Shown: in pieces, positions 22,001 through 34,283 of the stretch | How positions within the stretch are numbered: the stretch's first letter is position 1 | Layout of the letters: each line of letters begins with the position of its first letter | Assembly: GCF_002575655.3 (NCBI RefSeq) | Contig: NC_053040.3 | Span: 352,661,267 to 352,725,266, forward strand | Length of the DNA: 64,000 nucleotides | Direction of reading: 5' to 3' | Source of the DNA: Aegilops tauschii subsp. strangulata | Taxonomy: Eukaryota > Streptophyta > Magnoliopsida > Poales > Poaceae | Made by a program: the position numbers and the translations under genes | Notes under the pieces: model-generated | What the model saw: the letters and a program-made list of their open reading frames with translations, nothing else | What the model was told of the DNA's origin: nothing | Database searches by the model: none

Positions 22001-23442
22001 CGGGTGTGAGGTTCTAAAGACCCGCTTTTGGCGGCTAATCGTCACGCAGTCAACAATATTGCTGGTCACTTCAAGGGTTGCGAGGTGGATCACATAGACC
22101 GGAGGAAAAACAAGGCGACTGATGCATTGTCCCGACTCGGGTCTCAGCGTAAGCCGGTTCCACCCAATGTGTTCCTTGATGTGTTGCACAATCCTTCTGT
22201 TAAGTTGCCTTCAGAGGAAGATCTTGCTATTCCTGACCTGGAGGGGTAGTTGGTCGCGGCTCTACATGCTATTCCTGATTGGACGCTCCCTTATCTGGCT
22301 TATCTCACTCAAGGCAAGTTACCTCAAGATCAAAATTTGGCTTGACAGATTATAAGGCGGTCTAAGTCCATGACTATAGTCAATGGCGAGTTACACAGAT
22401 GCAGCGTGACTGGCATGTTCCAATGTTGTGTCTCCCCTGAAGAAGGCCGTGAGATCTTACATGAAATTCATGCAGGTGATTGTGGTCATCATGCCGAGTC
22501 ATGATCTCTAGTGGCTAAGCCACTTAGGCATGGATTATTCTGGTTAACGGCTCATGCAGACACTGAGGACCTGGTGCGCAAGTGTGATGGTTGTCAAAAG
22601 TTTGGAAGATAGGCTCATGTGTCGGCTCAGGAGCTGAGGATGATCCCAATAACTTGGCCGTTTACGGTCTGGGGGATTGATATGGTCGGGCCCTTTAAAC
22701 GGTCTAAGGACAAGAAAACTCACTTCCTTGTTGCAGTTGATAAATTTACCAAGTGGGTGGAAGCTGAGCCTGTTAGCAATTGTGAGGTGGCGACTGCAGT
22801 TCAGTTCATGAAAAAGCTGATCTTCCACTTTGGTTATCCTCACAGTATTATCACGGATAATGGGACAAATCTATCCAAGGGTGCCATGAAAGAATTTTGT
22901 CAGAGAGAGCATATCCGGCTTGATGTGTCATCAGTAGCTCACCCACAGTCCACCGGGCAAGCTAAGCGTGCTAACAAGGAGATCTTAAAAGGGATCAAAC
23001 CCCGACTCATGGTGCCTTTGGAGTGAACTCTGGGTTGTTGGGTGAAGATCTTCATGCAGTTCTTTGGAGTATCAGAATTACCCCCAACATATCAACAGAT
23101 AATGAAAAGGCACGTCAAGACGCCCTTGATGCTTTGGAAGAAGAACATGCTCAGGCGGCGGCTCGCTCGGCGATTTATCAACAAGACCTGCGTCACTATC
23201 ATAGCCGCCGGGTTAGAAGCCGGACATTCTAGGAGGGCGACTAAGTGCTCCATTTGATTCAGGATCAAAGAGGCATGCATAAGCTCTCACCTCCTTGGGA
23301 AGGACCCTTTGTGGTCAGCAAAAACCTTAACAATGGGTCATATTATCTTATCGACATACGTGAGCACAAGAAGTCACGTACCTCCGAGGAGGAGACCAAC
23401 ATGCCTTGGAATATTGCTCATCTTCGGCCTTACTATACTTGA
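19057..23442 (+). pseudogene. pol of the 30.9-kb Gypsy: protease, RT, RNase H, second RNase H, integrase
   Basis: Protease: LIDGDSSTNIIYYDT at about 19700, with a stop at 19897. Reverse transcriptase: 20292 onward, with FAWKPSDMLGVPREFAEHRL, MCVDYTDLNKACQADPF, FLDAYSGYHQIKM and SMPFGLKSAQATYQR. The palm motif reads YVND instead of YVDD (codon 20862-20864), losing a catalytic aspartate. RNase H is cut short near 21430. A second, archaeal-type RNase H typical of the Tat lineage spans about 21600-21840 (HFDGS, NNAAEYEAL, GDSDLVAQQ). Integrase has an HHCC finger (22460-22600) and GIDMVGPF and ITDNGTN. The expected QxER reads QAKR (codon 22964-22966), so the third acidic residue is lost. It ends HLRPYYT at 23442. 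Many stops and shifts; clearly dead. Confidence 0.85.
21844..22010 (+). other. Unexplained filler inside pol
   Basis: About 165 bases separate the second RNase H from the pre-integrase segment and match neither. Conserved coding resumes at about 22011 (SKDPLLAANRHAV). No terminal repeats or target duplication are visible. Confidence 0.4.
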
Positions 23443-24300
23443 GCTACTGGCTCTCACTATTGTACATATTTTTATCAATGTATATACCTTTTTATGATCA
23501 AAATAATAAAGCCGGCATCCCCAAATTGGGGCCTCTGTCGTTTCATCTCATATTTTCTAGGCATGAGTCTTAATTAATTGATCATAAGGGCACTAGGGGG
23601 CTTCCAACTCACTGAGTTTAGCTTACAAAACCCTTTTGACCCGGCGAAATGCCACATTATTGGTTATACCTGCTTGTATGCTCGATGCTACTCCAAACAA
23701 GATGACCCACCGTACTCTTGATAGTCAATCTTTTATGACCCTGAACTAGTCAAGGTTAAAATGGCGGTTTAAAGTCATGTGAGGGCCAGCTTACCGATAG
23801 CGAGGAGAAACCAAGGCTTTTAAGCCATGCTTCATGAAAGCAAGAATTTGAGCCTTAAAAGGCCAGATTCTTTCGGTCGAGCTTTATGTTCTTCATCATA
23901 TGAAGGCTATAAGTCCCTGGATCAAAGAAGGTTCGGTTAACATTGCTCAAACTTGAGTCTATAGCAGCCCTAACCCACCAAGTGGTATATTTAAATTTTT
24001 TATAACCATGAGTCATTAGGTTACTAACCCGCCCTGGCTTTCGACTATAAGTCGCGAGTACAAGAATTGATGGATCTTTTACAGATTATATGTAAAGACC
24101 TCAAGTAAATTCAGAGATATTGGAAGACAAGATATGCATATATGACTAGATCAAGCATACAAAGAAGCTCGGCTGTTGGATTAAACAGTTGGCATAACAT
24201 GCCCCAAAGCATGACAAGGAAGCACAATGATTTTAACTAAGCTATTACAAGGCTGCAGCTGAACCCAAAAGTTTTTCAACCAAGTTTTTTAGGAGTTATA
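23443..24300. other. Non-coding 3' region of the 30.9-kb Gypsy
   Basis: It lies between the end of pol and the end of the antisense gene. It is AT-richer than pol and has no recognisable frame. It separates two convergent transcription units, so both transcripts would end here. Confidence 0.5.
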
Positions 24301-24384
24301 TCACTCCTTTGAACCGGCCTCTGAGCCGTCCGGGTTAGATCCCGCCTGGTTAACATCATCTTGGCGTCTTGTGCTGGAGGTTCC

Positions 24385-27300
24385 TGATACGTCTCCGTCG
24401 TATCTATAATTTTTGATTGTTTCATGCCAATATTATACAAGTTTTACATACTTTTGGCAACTTTTTATATGATTTATTGGACTAACCTATTGATCCAGTG
24501 CCCAGTGCCAGTTCCTATTTTCTGCATGTTTTTTGTATCACAGAGTATTGCTACCTCTTGAGCATGTGTTGGTTTTCCCTTGAAGAGGAAAGGGTGATGC
24601 AGCAAAGTAGCGTAAGTATTTCCCTCAGTTTTTGAGAACCAAGGTATCAATCCAGTAGGAGACAACGCACAAGTCACCTAGTACCTGCACAAACAATCAA
24701 GAACCTTGCAACAAAAAAGATAAAGGGGTTGTCAATCCCTTCACGGTCACTCGCAAAAGTGAGATCTAATAAAGATAGTAAAGTAAATATTTTTGGTATT
24801 TTTGTTGTATAGATTGGAAAGTAAAGATTGCAAAATAAAAAGAACGGCAACGGAAATTGGCAAGTTGACGGGAAACTAATATGATATAAAATAGACCCGG
24901 GGGCCATAGGTTTCACTAGTGGCTTCTCTCAAGATATCATGTATTACGGTGGGTGAACAAATTACTGCCGAGCAATTGATAGAAAAGCGCATAGTTATGA
25001 AGATATCTAAGGAAATGATCATGAATATAGGCATCACGTCCGTATCAAGTAGACCTAAACGATTCTGCATCTACTACTATTACTCCACACATCGACCGCT
25101 ATCCAGCATGCATCTAGAGTATTAAGTTCATAAGAACAGAGTAACGCATTAAGCAAGATGACATGATGTAGAGGGATAAACTCAGGCAATATGATATAAA
25201 CCCCATGTTTTTATCCTCGATGGCAACAATACAATACGTGCCTTGCTGCCCCTACTGTCACTGGGAAAGGACACCGCAAGATTGAACCCAAAGCTAAGCA
25301 CTTCTCCCATTGCAAGAAAGATCAATCTAGTAGGCCAAACTAAACCGATAATTCAAAGAGACTTGCAAAGATATCAAATCATGCATATAAGAATTCAGAG
25401 AAGAACCAAATAATATTCATAGATAAACTTGTTCATAAATCCACAATTCATCGGATCTCGGCAAACACACCGCAAAAGAGTATTACATCAAATAGATCTC
25501 CAAGAACATCGAGCAGAACTTTGTATTGAGAATCAAAGCGAGAGAAGAAGCCATCTAGCTAATAACTATGGACCCGAAGGTCGGTGGTAAACTACTCACG
25601 CTTCATCGGAGAGGCAATGGTGTTGATGTAGAAGCCCTCCGTGATTGATTCCCCCTCCGGCAGATCGCCGGAAAAGGCCCCAAGATGGGATCTCACGGGT
25701 ACAGAAGGTTGCGGCGGTGGAAAAGTGGTTTCGTGTCTCTCCCTGATGTTTCTAGGGTATAAGAATATATATAGCCGAAAGAAGTACGTCGGTGGAGCTA
25801 CGAGGGGCCCACGAGGGTGGGGGCGCGCCTACCCCCCTGGGCGCGCCCTCCTGCCTCGTGGCCGCCTCGTGGAGTTCCAGACTTCGACTCCAAGTCTTCT
25901 GGATTGCTTTCGGTCCAAGAAAGATCATCGCGAAGGTTTCATTCCGTTTGGACGCTGTTTGGTGTTCCTTTTCTGCGAAACTCTAAAATAGGCAAAAATA
26001 CAGAAACTGGCACTGGGCCTCCGGTTAATAGGTTAGTCCTAAAAATAATATAAATGAGCATATTAAAGCCCATTAAACATCCAAAACAGATAATATAATA
26101 GCATGGAACAATAAAAAAATTTAGATATGTTGGAGACGTATCAAGTATCCATATCAAACGAAGTCCAAATGCAATGAAATTTCACTAAGAATTATTTTGC
26201 AATATATGTGATTTTTGGGAGTTGGAATCACCGCAAACGGAGGCCCACACAGCCCACAAGACACCAGGGCGCGCCAGAGGCCCCTAGCGCGCGGTGGTGG
26301 GTTGTGCCCTCCTCGAATGTCGGTTGGAGCTCTACTTCAGGCACAAGGAAGCTTATATCCGGAAAAAAATCATGTTAAAATCTCAGCGCAATCGGAGTTA
26401 CGGATCTCCCAGAATATGAGAAACGGTTTTCAGCCATATCAGGAGAGCGCGAAGCAGAAGAGAACAGAGAGACAGATCCAATCTCGGAGGGGCTCTCGCC
26501 CCTCCACATCCATGGAGGCCATGGACCAGAGGGAGAACCCTCCTCCCAACTATGGGGGAGGCCAAGGAAGAAGAAGGAGGGGGGCCCTATCCCCCTCTCT
26601 CCCGGTGGCGCCAGAGTGCCGCCGGGGCTAGGATCGTGACAGTGATCTACATCAACAACCTTGCTACCATCAACACCAAATTTCTCCCCCTCTATGCAGC
26701 GGTGTAACACCTCTTCCCCTGCTGTAATCTTTACTTAAACATGGTGCTCAACTCCATATATTATTTCCCAATGGTCTATGGTTATCCTATGATGTTTGAG
26801 TAGATCCGTTTTGTCCTATGGGTTAATCGTGATCTTGGTGGGTATGATTGTATATTTTATTTATGGTGATGTCCTACGGTGCCCTCCGTCTCGCGCAAAC
26901 GTGAGGGGCCCTCGCTGTAGGGTGTTGCAATATGTTCATGGTTCGCTTACGGTGGGTTGCGAGAGTGACAGAAACTTAAACCTGAGTAGGTGGAGTATGA
27001 CGTAAGGGAGTAAAGAGGACTTGATACTTAATGCTATGGTTGGGTTTCACGACCTTAATGATCTTTAGTAGTTGCGGATGCTTGCTTGAGTTCCAATCAT
27101 AAGTGCATATGATCCAAGTAGAGAAAGTATGTTAGCTCATGCCTCTCCCTCATATAAAATTACAATAATGATTACCGGTACTTGTTATCGATTGCCTAGG
27201 GAAAATGACTTTCTTATTGAAAAAAGCTATCCACTTTTATTACCTTGCAATTTATTCGTAGTTTTATTCTCGCAAAGTACTCGTAGTTTTATCCTTGCAA

Positions 27301-27470
27301 AATAGTTTCATACTTGTTTCAGTAAAGCAAACATCAAGTGTGCGTAGAGTTGTATCGGTGGTCTATAGAACTTGAGGGAATATTTATTCTACCTTTAGCT
27401 CCTCGTTGGGTTCGACACTCTTACTTATCGTAAAAGGCTACAATTTATCCCCTATACTTGTGGGTTATCA
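24385..27470 (+). repeat. 5' LTR of the Athila-type element, split by a solo LTR
   Basis: The parts 24385-24548 and 26149-27470 together match 31411-32896. The LTR ends GGGTTATCA at 27470. Confidence 0.87.
24549..26143 (-). mobile_element. Solo LTR, Sabrina-like, inside another LTR
   Basis: The 1,595-bp segment begins TGCTACC and ends GTATCA on the plus strand, so on the minus strand it reads TGATACGTCTCC...GGTAGCA. Flanks are a perfect AGTAT duplication at 24544-24548 and 26144-26148. The minus-strand text matches my memory of the Triticeae Sabrina LTR. It includes the GGCGCGCC box near 25830 and a TATATATA promoter-like site near 25765. No internal domain is present. Confidence 0.88.
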
Positions 27471-27481
27471 AGACCTTTTTC

Positions 27482-27499
27482 TGGTGCCGTTGCCGGGGA
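27482..27499 (+). promoter_or_regulatory. Primer-binding site (tRNA-Asp-like)
   Basis: TGGTGCCGTTGCCGGGGA lies 11 nt after the 5' LTR. The second Athila-type element has TGGCGCCGTTGCCGGGGA at the same place; one base differs. Confidence 0.7.
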
Positions 27500-27595
27500 G
27501 CAATAGCGTGGGGTGAATATTCTCGTGTGTGCTTGTTTGCTTTATCACTAAGTAGTTTTTATTTCCTATTCTAAGTTGTTCTCTATCTTTAGTTA

Positions 27596-29040
27596 TGGAT
27601 ATGGAACACGAAACACCAAAAAAATTAGATGTACTTGCTACTCATGGAGATGGGGAACCTCCTAAAACCCTCGATGCTCGTTATGTAAAAGATATTATGC
27701 ACTACTTTGATAATCCTGAGAAACCCCATTCAACGATATAATGGGAGTAACGTTGGATCAACATGAATACTTTAGGGATTATCGCTTGACACAAAAGGGA
27801 AACTTTCATGGGATCAAATTCATATGTTGCGTTGGTATGCTTGGAATTTATGTCAGAGGTATGATTTTACTTGTTGCTCTAGGATGAATGATCCACACCT
27901 TCCCTTTTCATGTGAATTTAATGATAATAAACCTTAGCTTCTTATGCTAATGGTATATATGATTATTATGATGTGGAACGAATAGAAGAATTTGTTGCTT
28001 TTAAGGGTGCTTATGAAGTTGAATCTCTCTTTGAAAAATATGAAGCTTTTGATGATGATGTTTATAGACCTAAATTTTTTGCCATCCTTAAATATTTCTA
28101 TGATAATTATAAATATAATTCCGATATTGATGAATTTATTGAGAAAGTCTCCGTTGTCCAAGAAGAGACTAATATTTTGCAGGAGTCTGTGGAAGAAGGA
28201 TTTGATGAAACTGTGAGCTCATTGGATGAAAAAGATGAGGAGGAGAGCGAAGAACAAAAGGAGGAAGATCGAATTAGCAACCCATGCCTACCTGCTAATG
28301 AGAGTAACTCTTCAACTCATACATTATTTAATTTCCCTTCGTGCTTACCGAAGGATGAATGCCATGATAATTGCTATGATCCCGTTGATTCGTTTGAAAT
28401 ATCCCTTTTTGATGATGCTTTCTATGCTTGTGGCCATGATGCCAATATGAATGATGCTTATGGAGATGACCTTGCTATAGTTCCTTATGTTAAGAATGAA
28501 ATTGTTACTATTGCACCCACACATGATAGTCCTATTATCTTTTTGAATTCTCCAAACTACACTATATCGGAGAAGTTTGCTCTTGTTAAGGATTATATTG
28601 ATGGGTTGCCTTTTACCATTGCACATGATAATTTTCATGAATATAATATGCATGTGCTTTCTGCTCCTACTTGCAATTATTATGAGACAGGAACTATATC
28701 TCCACCTCTCTATGTTTCCAACACGATAAAATTGGAAGAAACTGCTTATGCTATGTATTGGCCTTTACTTGACGTGCATGAATTGTTCTTGTATGACAAG
28801 CCGATGCATAGGAAGAGAGTTAGACTTTGTCATTGCTTTATATATGTTGCTTTGTGCTCACTACTAAATGCTAAATCATTGTTGATTCAAATTGGCTTTG
28901 ATATACCTTGGGATCCGGGTCCATCATTACTTGAGCACTTTATGCCTAGCTTAATGGCTTTAAAGAAAGCGCTGCCAGGGAGACAACCCAGAAGTTTTAG
29001 AGAGTCATTTCTTTCTGTTGAGTGCTTTTATAAAGTTTAA
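27596..29040 (+). pseudogene. Acidic protein of unknown function in the Athila-type element
   Basis: A start ATG at 27596 (MDMEHETPKKLDVLATH) is followed within 150 bases by a stop and shifts. From about 27973 a frame of 355 codons stays open to TAA at 29040. It is rich in Asp and Glu (for example SSLDEKDEEESEEQKEED), with Cys/His clusters (CHDNCYDP, YACGHDANMND, LCHCFIYV) but no clear zinc finger. It has no gag, protease or polymerase motif. It is the only long frame of the element. I do not recognise a function. It may be a gag-derived or accessory protein maintained within this family, used in trans with an autonomous partner. Confidence 0.55.
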
Positions 29041-31410
29041 AAACAAAAAAATATAGAGGGGAATCCAAAACTTTTCAAAAAGGAAAGTGAAAGTGAGAGA
29101 GACAAGCATTATTGAAGTGGGGGAGCTCCTTGAACTTTGTTCATGCCCACGGAAACTTTGTGAATCTTAATTACAGAAACTTTTCAACAAAAATATCGAG
29201 GAGGTTTCGATATGAGGAGAAGGAGGAGAGGCAAGAGCTCAAGATTGGGGATGCCCAAGGCACCCCAAGTAAATATTCAAGGAGACTCAAGCGTCTAAGC
29301 TTGGGGATGATCCGGAAGGCATCCCATCTTTCTTCAACAAGTATCGACATGTTTTCGGTTTCGTTTCGTTCATGTGATATGTGCAAATCATGAAGCGTAT
29401 TTTACATTTAGTTTTTCCCTTTTTATTTTGTGAACCATGATGGTATGAGATAGTCCATGGTTGATTTATATAATGCTCATTGCACTTCACTTATATCTTT
29501 TGAGTGTGGCTTCTTAGAATGCTTCATGTGCTTCACTTATATCATTTGAAGTTTGGATTACCTGTTTCTCTTCACATAGAAAACCGTTGTTTGAATAATG
29601 CTCTTTTGCTTCACTTATATTTATTAGAGCATGGTCTTTTGTAGAAAAAATTAAACTCTCATGCTTCACTTATATCTATTTAGAGAATCAAAAGGAATTG
29701 GTCAATTGCATGGTTAGTCATAAAATCCTACATAAAACTTATGGATCACGGAATATGATATGTTTGATTCCTTGCAATAGTTTTGTGATATAGAGATGGA
29801 ATATGTGGTAGGTACTAGTAAATGGTTGTGTTTAGTAAGAATATTGGTGTTAAGGTTTGTGATTCCCGAAGCATGCACGTATAGTCCCTCGTTATGCTAT
29901 GATGTTGGAGCATGATTTATTATTGATTGTCTTCCTTATGAGTGGCGGTCGGGGACGAGCGATGGTCTTTTCCTACGAATCTATCCCCCTAGGGGCATGT
30001 GTAGTAGTACTTTGCTTCGAGGGCTAATAAACTTTTGCAATAAGTATATGAGTTCTTTATGGCTAATGTGAGTCCATGGATTATACGCACTCTTACCTTT
30101 CCGCAATTTGCTAGCCTCTACGGTACCGTGCATTGCCCTTTCTCACGTCGAGACGCGGTGCAAACTTCGCAGGTGCATCCAAACCCCGTGATATGATACG
30201 CTCTATCACACATAATAATTATTATATTTTCCTCAAAACAGCCACCATACCTACCTATTATGGCTTTTCCATGGCCATTTCGAGATATATTGCCATGCAA
30301 CTTCCATCGCTTCCGTTTGATGACTTGAGCATTCATTGTCATATTGCTTTGCATGATCATATAGCTGACATAGTAGTTGTGGCACAACCACCGTTCATCA
30401 TTTTTCATACATGTTACGCTAGATCATTGCACATCCTGGTACATGCCACAGGCATTCATATAGAGTCATATTTTGTCATAGGTATCGAGTTGTAATATTT
30501 ATTTCTTTTGATTTATAAGTAAATAGAAGTGTGATGATCATCCTTATTCATTTTTAGAGCAGTGCCCCAGTGAGGAAAGGATGATGGAGACTATGATTCC
30601 CCCACAAGTCGGGATGAGACTCCGGACAATGAGAGAAAAAAAGAAAAAGAAAAAAAAAGAACAAAGAAAAAAATTAAGAAACAAAGAGAGAAGGGGCATT
30701 GTTAGTATCCTTTACCACACTTGTGCTTCAAAGTAGCACCATGTTTTTCATATGGAGAGTCTCCTATGTTGTCAGTTTCATATACTGGTGGGAATTTTTC
30801 ATTAGGATTAGATGCACACCCACTTAGTTTTCATATTGAGCTTGCATACACTTATAGCTTTTAGTGCATTCGTTGCATGGCAATCCCAACTCCTTGCATT
30901 GATATCAATTGATGGGCATCTCCATAGCCCGTTGGTTAGCCGCGTCGGTGTGAGACTTTCTTACTTTTTTGTCTTCTTTATGTTTACCCCTATCATCATA
31001 TTCTATTCCACCTATAGTGCTATATCCATGGCTTGCGCTCATGATTGCGTGAGGGTTAAAAAGTTGAAGCGCGTTAAAAGGTTTGAACCAATTGCTCGGC
31101 TTGTCATCGGGGTTGTGCATGATAAGTACTTTGTGTTAAGAAGACAGAGCATGACAAGACTATATGATTTTGTAGGGATAGCTTACTTTAGCATTGATAT
31201 TTTGAAAGACATGATTGTTTGTTGGGATACCTAAGTATTGATGTCTTTATGTCAAATTATAGACTATTGCTTTGAATCACTTATGTCTTAATATTCATGC
31301 CATGATTAGATATATGATCAAGTTTTATGCTAGGTAGCATTCCACATCAAAAATTATCTTTTTTATCATTTACCTACTCGAGGACGAGCAGGAATTAAAC
31401 TTGGGGATGC
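29041..31410 (+). other. Non-coding 3' region of the Athila-type element
   Basis: No convincing gene. Four copies of CTTCACTTATAT occur between about 29486 and 29675, each followed by a T/A-rich variable part. A purine-rich A-tract lies at 30630-30700. A hairpin and a polypurine tract AACTTGGGGATGC sit just before the 3' LTR. Confidence 0.6.
31373..31392 (+). promoter_or_regulatory. Hairpin with AGGA loop next to the polypurine tract
   Basis: CCTACTCG-AGGA-CGAGCAGG can pair over eight positions with one A-C mismatch. It ends 18 nt before the 3' LTR. A counterpart with a different stem sequence and the same loop is at 57141-57158. Confidence 0.5.
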
Positions 31411-32896
31411 TGATATGTCTTCGTCGTATCTATAATTTTTGATTGTTTCATGCCAATATTATACAAGTTTTACATACTTTTGGCAACTTTTTATATGATT
31501 TATTGGACTAACCTATTGATCCAGTGCCTAGTGCCAGTTCCTGTTTTCTGCATGTTTTTTGTATCGCAGAGTATCCATATCAAATGAAGTCCAAATGCAA
31601 TAAAATTTCATGGAGAATTATTTTGGAATATATGTGATTTTTGGGAGTTGGAATCACCGCAAACGGAGGCCCACATAACCCACAAGACACCAGGGCACGC
31701 CAGAGGCCCCTGGCGCACGGTGGTGGGTTGTGCCCACCTTGAACGTCGGTTGGAGCTCTACTTAGGGTGCAAGGGAGCTTATACCCGAAAAAATCATGTT
31801 AAAATCTCAGCGCAATCGGAGTTACGGATCTCCCAGAATATAAGAAACGGTTTTCGGCCAGATCAGAAGACCGCGAAACAGAAGAGAACAGAGGGACAGA
31901 TCCAATCTCGGAGGGGCTTTCGCCCCTCCACAGCCATGGAGGCTATGGACCAGAGGAGGAACCCTCCTCCCATCTAGGGGGAGGCCAAGGAAGAAAAAGA
32001 AGGAGGGAGGCTCTCTCCCCCTCTCTCCCGGTGGCGCCGGAGTGCCGCCGGGGCTAGGATCGTGACGGCGATCTATATAAACAACCTTGCTACCGTCAAC
32101 ACCAACTTTCTCCCCCTCTATGCAGCGGTGTAACACTTCTTCCCCCCGCTATAATCTTTACTTAAACATGGTGCTCAACTCCATATATTATTTCCCAATG
32201 ATCTATGGTTATCCTATGATGTTTGAGTAGATCCGTTTTGTCCTATGGGTTAATCGTGATCTTGGTTGGTATGATTGTATATTTTATTTATGGTGCTGTC
32301 CTACGGTGCCCTCCATCTCGCACAAACGTGAGGGGCCCCGCTGTAGGGTGTTAATATGTTCATGGTTCGCTTACGGTGGGTTGCGATAGTGACAGAAACT
32401 TAAACTCGAGTAGGTGGGGTATGACGTAAGGGAGTAAAGAGGACTTGATACTTAATGCTATGGTTGGGTTTCACGACCTTAATGATCTTTAGTAGTTGTG
32501 GATGCTTGCTAGAGTTCCAATCATAAGTGCATATGATCCAAGTAGAGAAAGTATGTTAGCTCATGCCTCTCCCTCATATAAAATTACAAGAATGATTACT
32601 GGAACTTGTTATCGATTGCCTAGGGACAAATGACTTTCTTATTGACAAAAGCTATCCACTTTTATTACCTTGCAATTTATTCGTAGTTTTATTCTCGCAA
32701 AGTACTCGTAGTTTTATCCTTGCAAAATAGTTTCATACTTGTTTCCGGTAAAGCAAACATCAAGTGTGCGTAGATTTGTATCGGTGGTCGATAGAACTTG
32801 GGGGGATATTTGATCTACCTTTAGCTCCTCGTTGGGTTCGACACTCTTACTTATCGAAAGAGGCTACAATTGATCCCCTATACTGGTGGGTTATCA
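31411..32896 (+). repeat. 3' LTR of the Athila-type element
   Basis: Uninterrupted copy of the LTR, starting TGATATGTCTTCGTCG and ending GGGTTATCA. Confidence 0.88.
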
Positions 32897-33512
32897 GTTC
32901 TCGGGTCATCCTGTGCCGGCTCTTCGGTGGAAATCTAAAGATTATTCGAGGTCCAGTCTATACCAGTTAAGGCCTCGAAGGTTGCTTCATCATTGATGAT
33001 AGTTGAAGGATCAATATCAGAGGCAAAGGTATGCTTACACCTTTGGGGAGTCAGGTCGACAACGTCAAACAAGGGCGGCTTAATTCGTTTGTTATTGCCA
33101 TCATAACCCTCCTGCTAGATCTGCAGATCCAGTTCTTGTGCAAGTTTACACACCAAGGGACTCATTTCCCTGATGCATTTGGCGTAATCCGATTCAGTGA
33201 AAGCAAAGCCGTCATCCTTGTATTCTGGGAACCCGCCTGCCATCTCTTCAGGATCAAGCTCAGTTTGATAAGCTTTTGCCCAGCCTAAGACAACTATAGC
33301 TCCTGCACGGGTGGCTGATCTTTTCAGTTCTTCAATCTGACCGGGTACTGTGGACAGTTGATCCAACACCTCTTTGATAAGATATGTTGGTCTTTTGCCA
33401 TTAGACACCACCACAAGAGTACACAGGTTGCCTGCATATAATTTTTCCATCAAAGTATAGATGTCCTTCAGCTTCACCAGCATATTTTGCCCAAGATTGG
33501 CACTCCTAGCAC

Positions 33513-33640
33513 CTGTCGTGCATATGAAACAAGAATAGTCAGGCGAGTTAATAAATAAAGGATTTTGAGTCGCCAGGCAGATCAAGAATTTATATGTTGC
33601 TATGCCAATTGGTCTTAATTCATCGAATGATTTCTCTTAC
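33513..33640 (-). other. Probable intron in the antisense gene
   Basis: On the minus strand it starts GTAAGAG after ATTTTTG and ends GCACGACAG, 128 nt, joining the coiled-coil exon to the last exon. Confidence 0.55.
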
Positions 33641-34095
33641 CAAAAATGGCAGCTGTCATTTGGGAAATATAACTCTTTAAGCCAGACAGTTCCTTAGTCA
33701 CGGATTTAAGCTGGGTTTCAGCATCGTCCGCTCTTTTCAATAGCATGGCCCTTTCAGTATCCCAGGTGGCTCTTTCAGCATCCAAGTTGGCCTTGATCTT
33801 TTCAATATCTTCCAAGGAAGATTTCAAGTTTGCCTCAGCCTTGGCACATTCACCTTGTTCTATTTCCATGTTTTTCTTTAAGCTGGCCATGTTTGACTCG
33901 CCCAGACTTAAAGCTTCCAGCCAAGGATTACAAACAATAATGTCATTCAAATGATTGCTAGGTTGATTGAATCAGCATGGAGCATTTGTGTTATGGTTGA
34001 AAATATTTAAGTCCCATGCACATTGCAAGCAATATCCTTGGCACTTGGGGGCTAATGTATGATGATTTTTGAAGTCTGAGCTACAGGAGAACCAA

Positions 34096-34283
34096 CTCAT
34101 CTTATAAAGATAAGCCGGCCCTTGGGGGCTACATGTGATTCTTCAAAGTGGTCATTTCAAAGACCTGACTCATCTTATAAAGATAAGCCGGCCCTTGGGG
34201 GCTACAGGCGATTCTTCAAAGTGGTCATTTCAAAGACCCGGCTCATCTTATAAGGATAAGCCGGCCCTTGGGGGCTACATTTT
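34096..34283. repeat. 73-bp tandem repeat in an intron of the antisense gene
   Basis: Units start CTCATCTTATAA at 34096, 34169 and 34242; the third is partial. Each contains GCCGGCCCTTGGGGGCTAC. It lies within the predicted intron between exons C and D. The same CTTGGGGGCTA core also occurs singly near 34040 and 34335. Confidence 0.85.

Larger units (their letters stand above)
24385..32896 (+). mobile_element. Non-autonomous Athila-type Gypsy element
   Basis: The 5' LTR spans 24385-27470 (1,486 bp once the solo LTR and one target repeat are removed). The 3' LTR is 31411-32896, also 1,486 bp. Flanks are GTTCC (24380-24384) and GTTCT (32897-32901). A primer-binding site TGGTGCCGTTGCCGGGGA follows at 27482, like the tRNA-Asp type used by Athila elements (TGGCGCCG...). 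The interior holds a single acidic frame and no protease, reverse transcriptase or integrase. The element sits in the last exon of the antisense gene of the host Gypsy. Confidence 0.87.

Noticed and set aside
23443..24300. A separate transposon between pol and the antisense gene
   Set aside because: No terminal repeats or target duplication; it is simpler as the untranslated part of the host Gypsy.
34096..34283. CRISPR-like array
   Set aside because: Units are contiguous 73-bp tandem copies with no unique spacers, in a plant retrotransposon.
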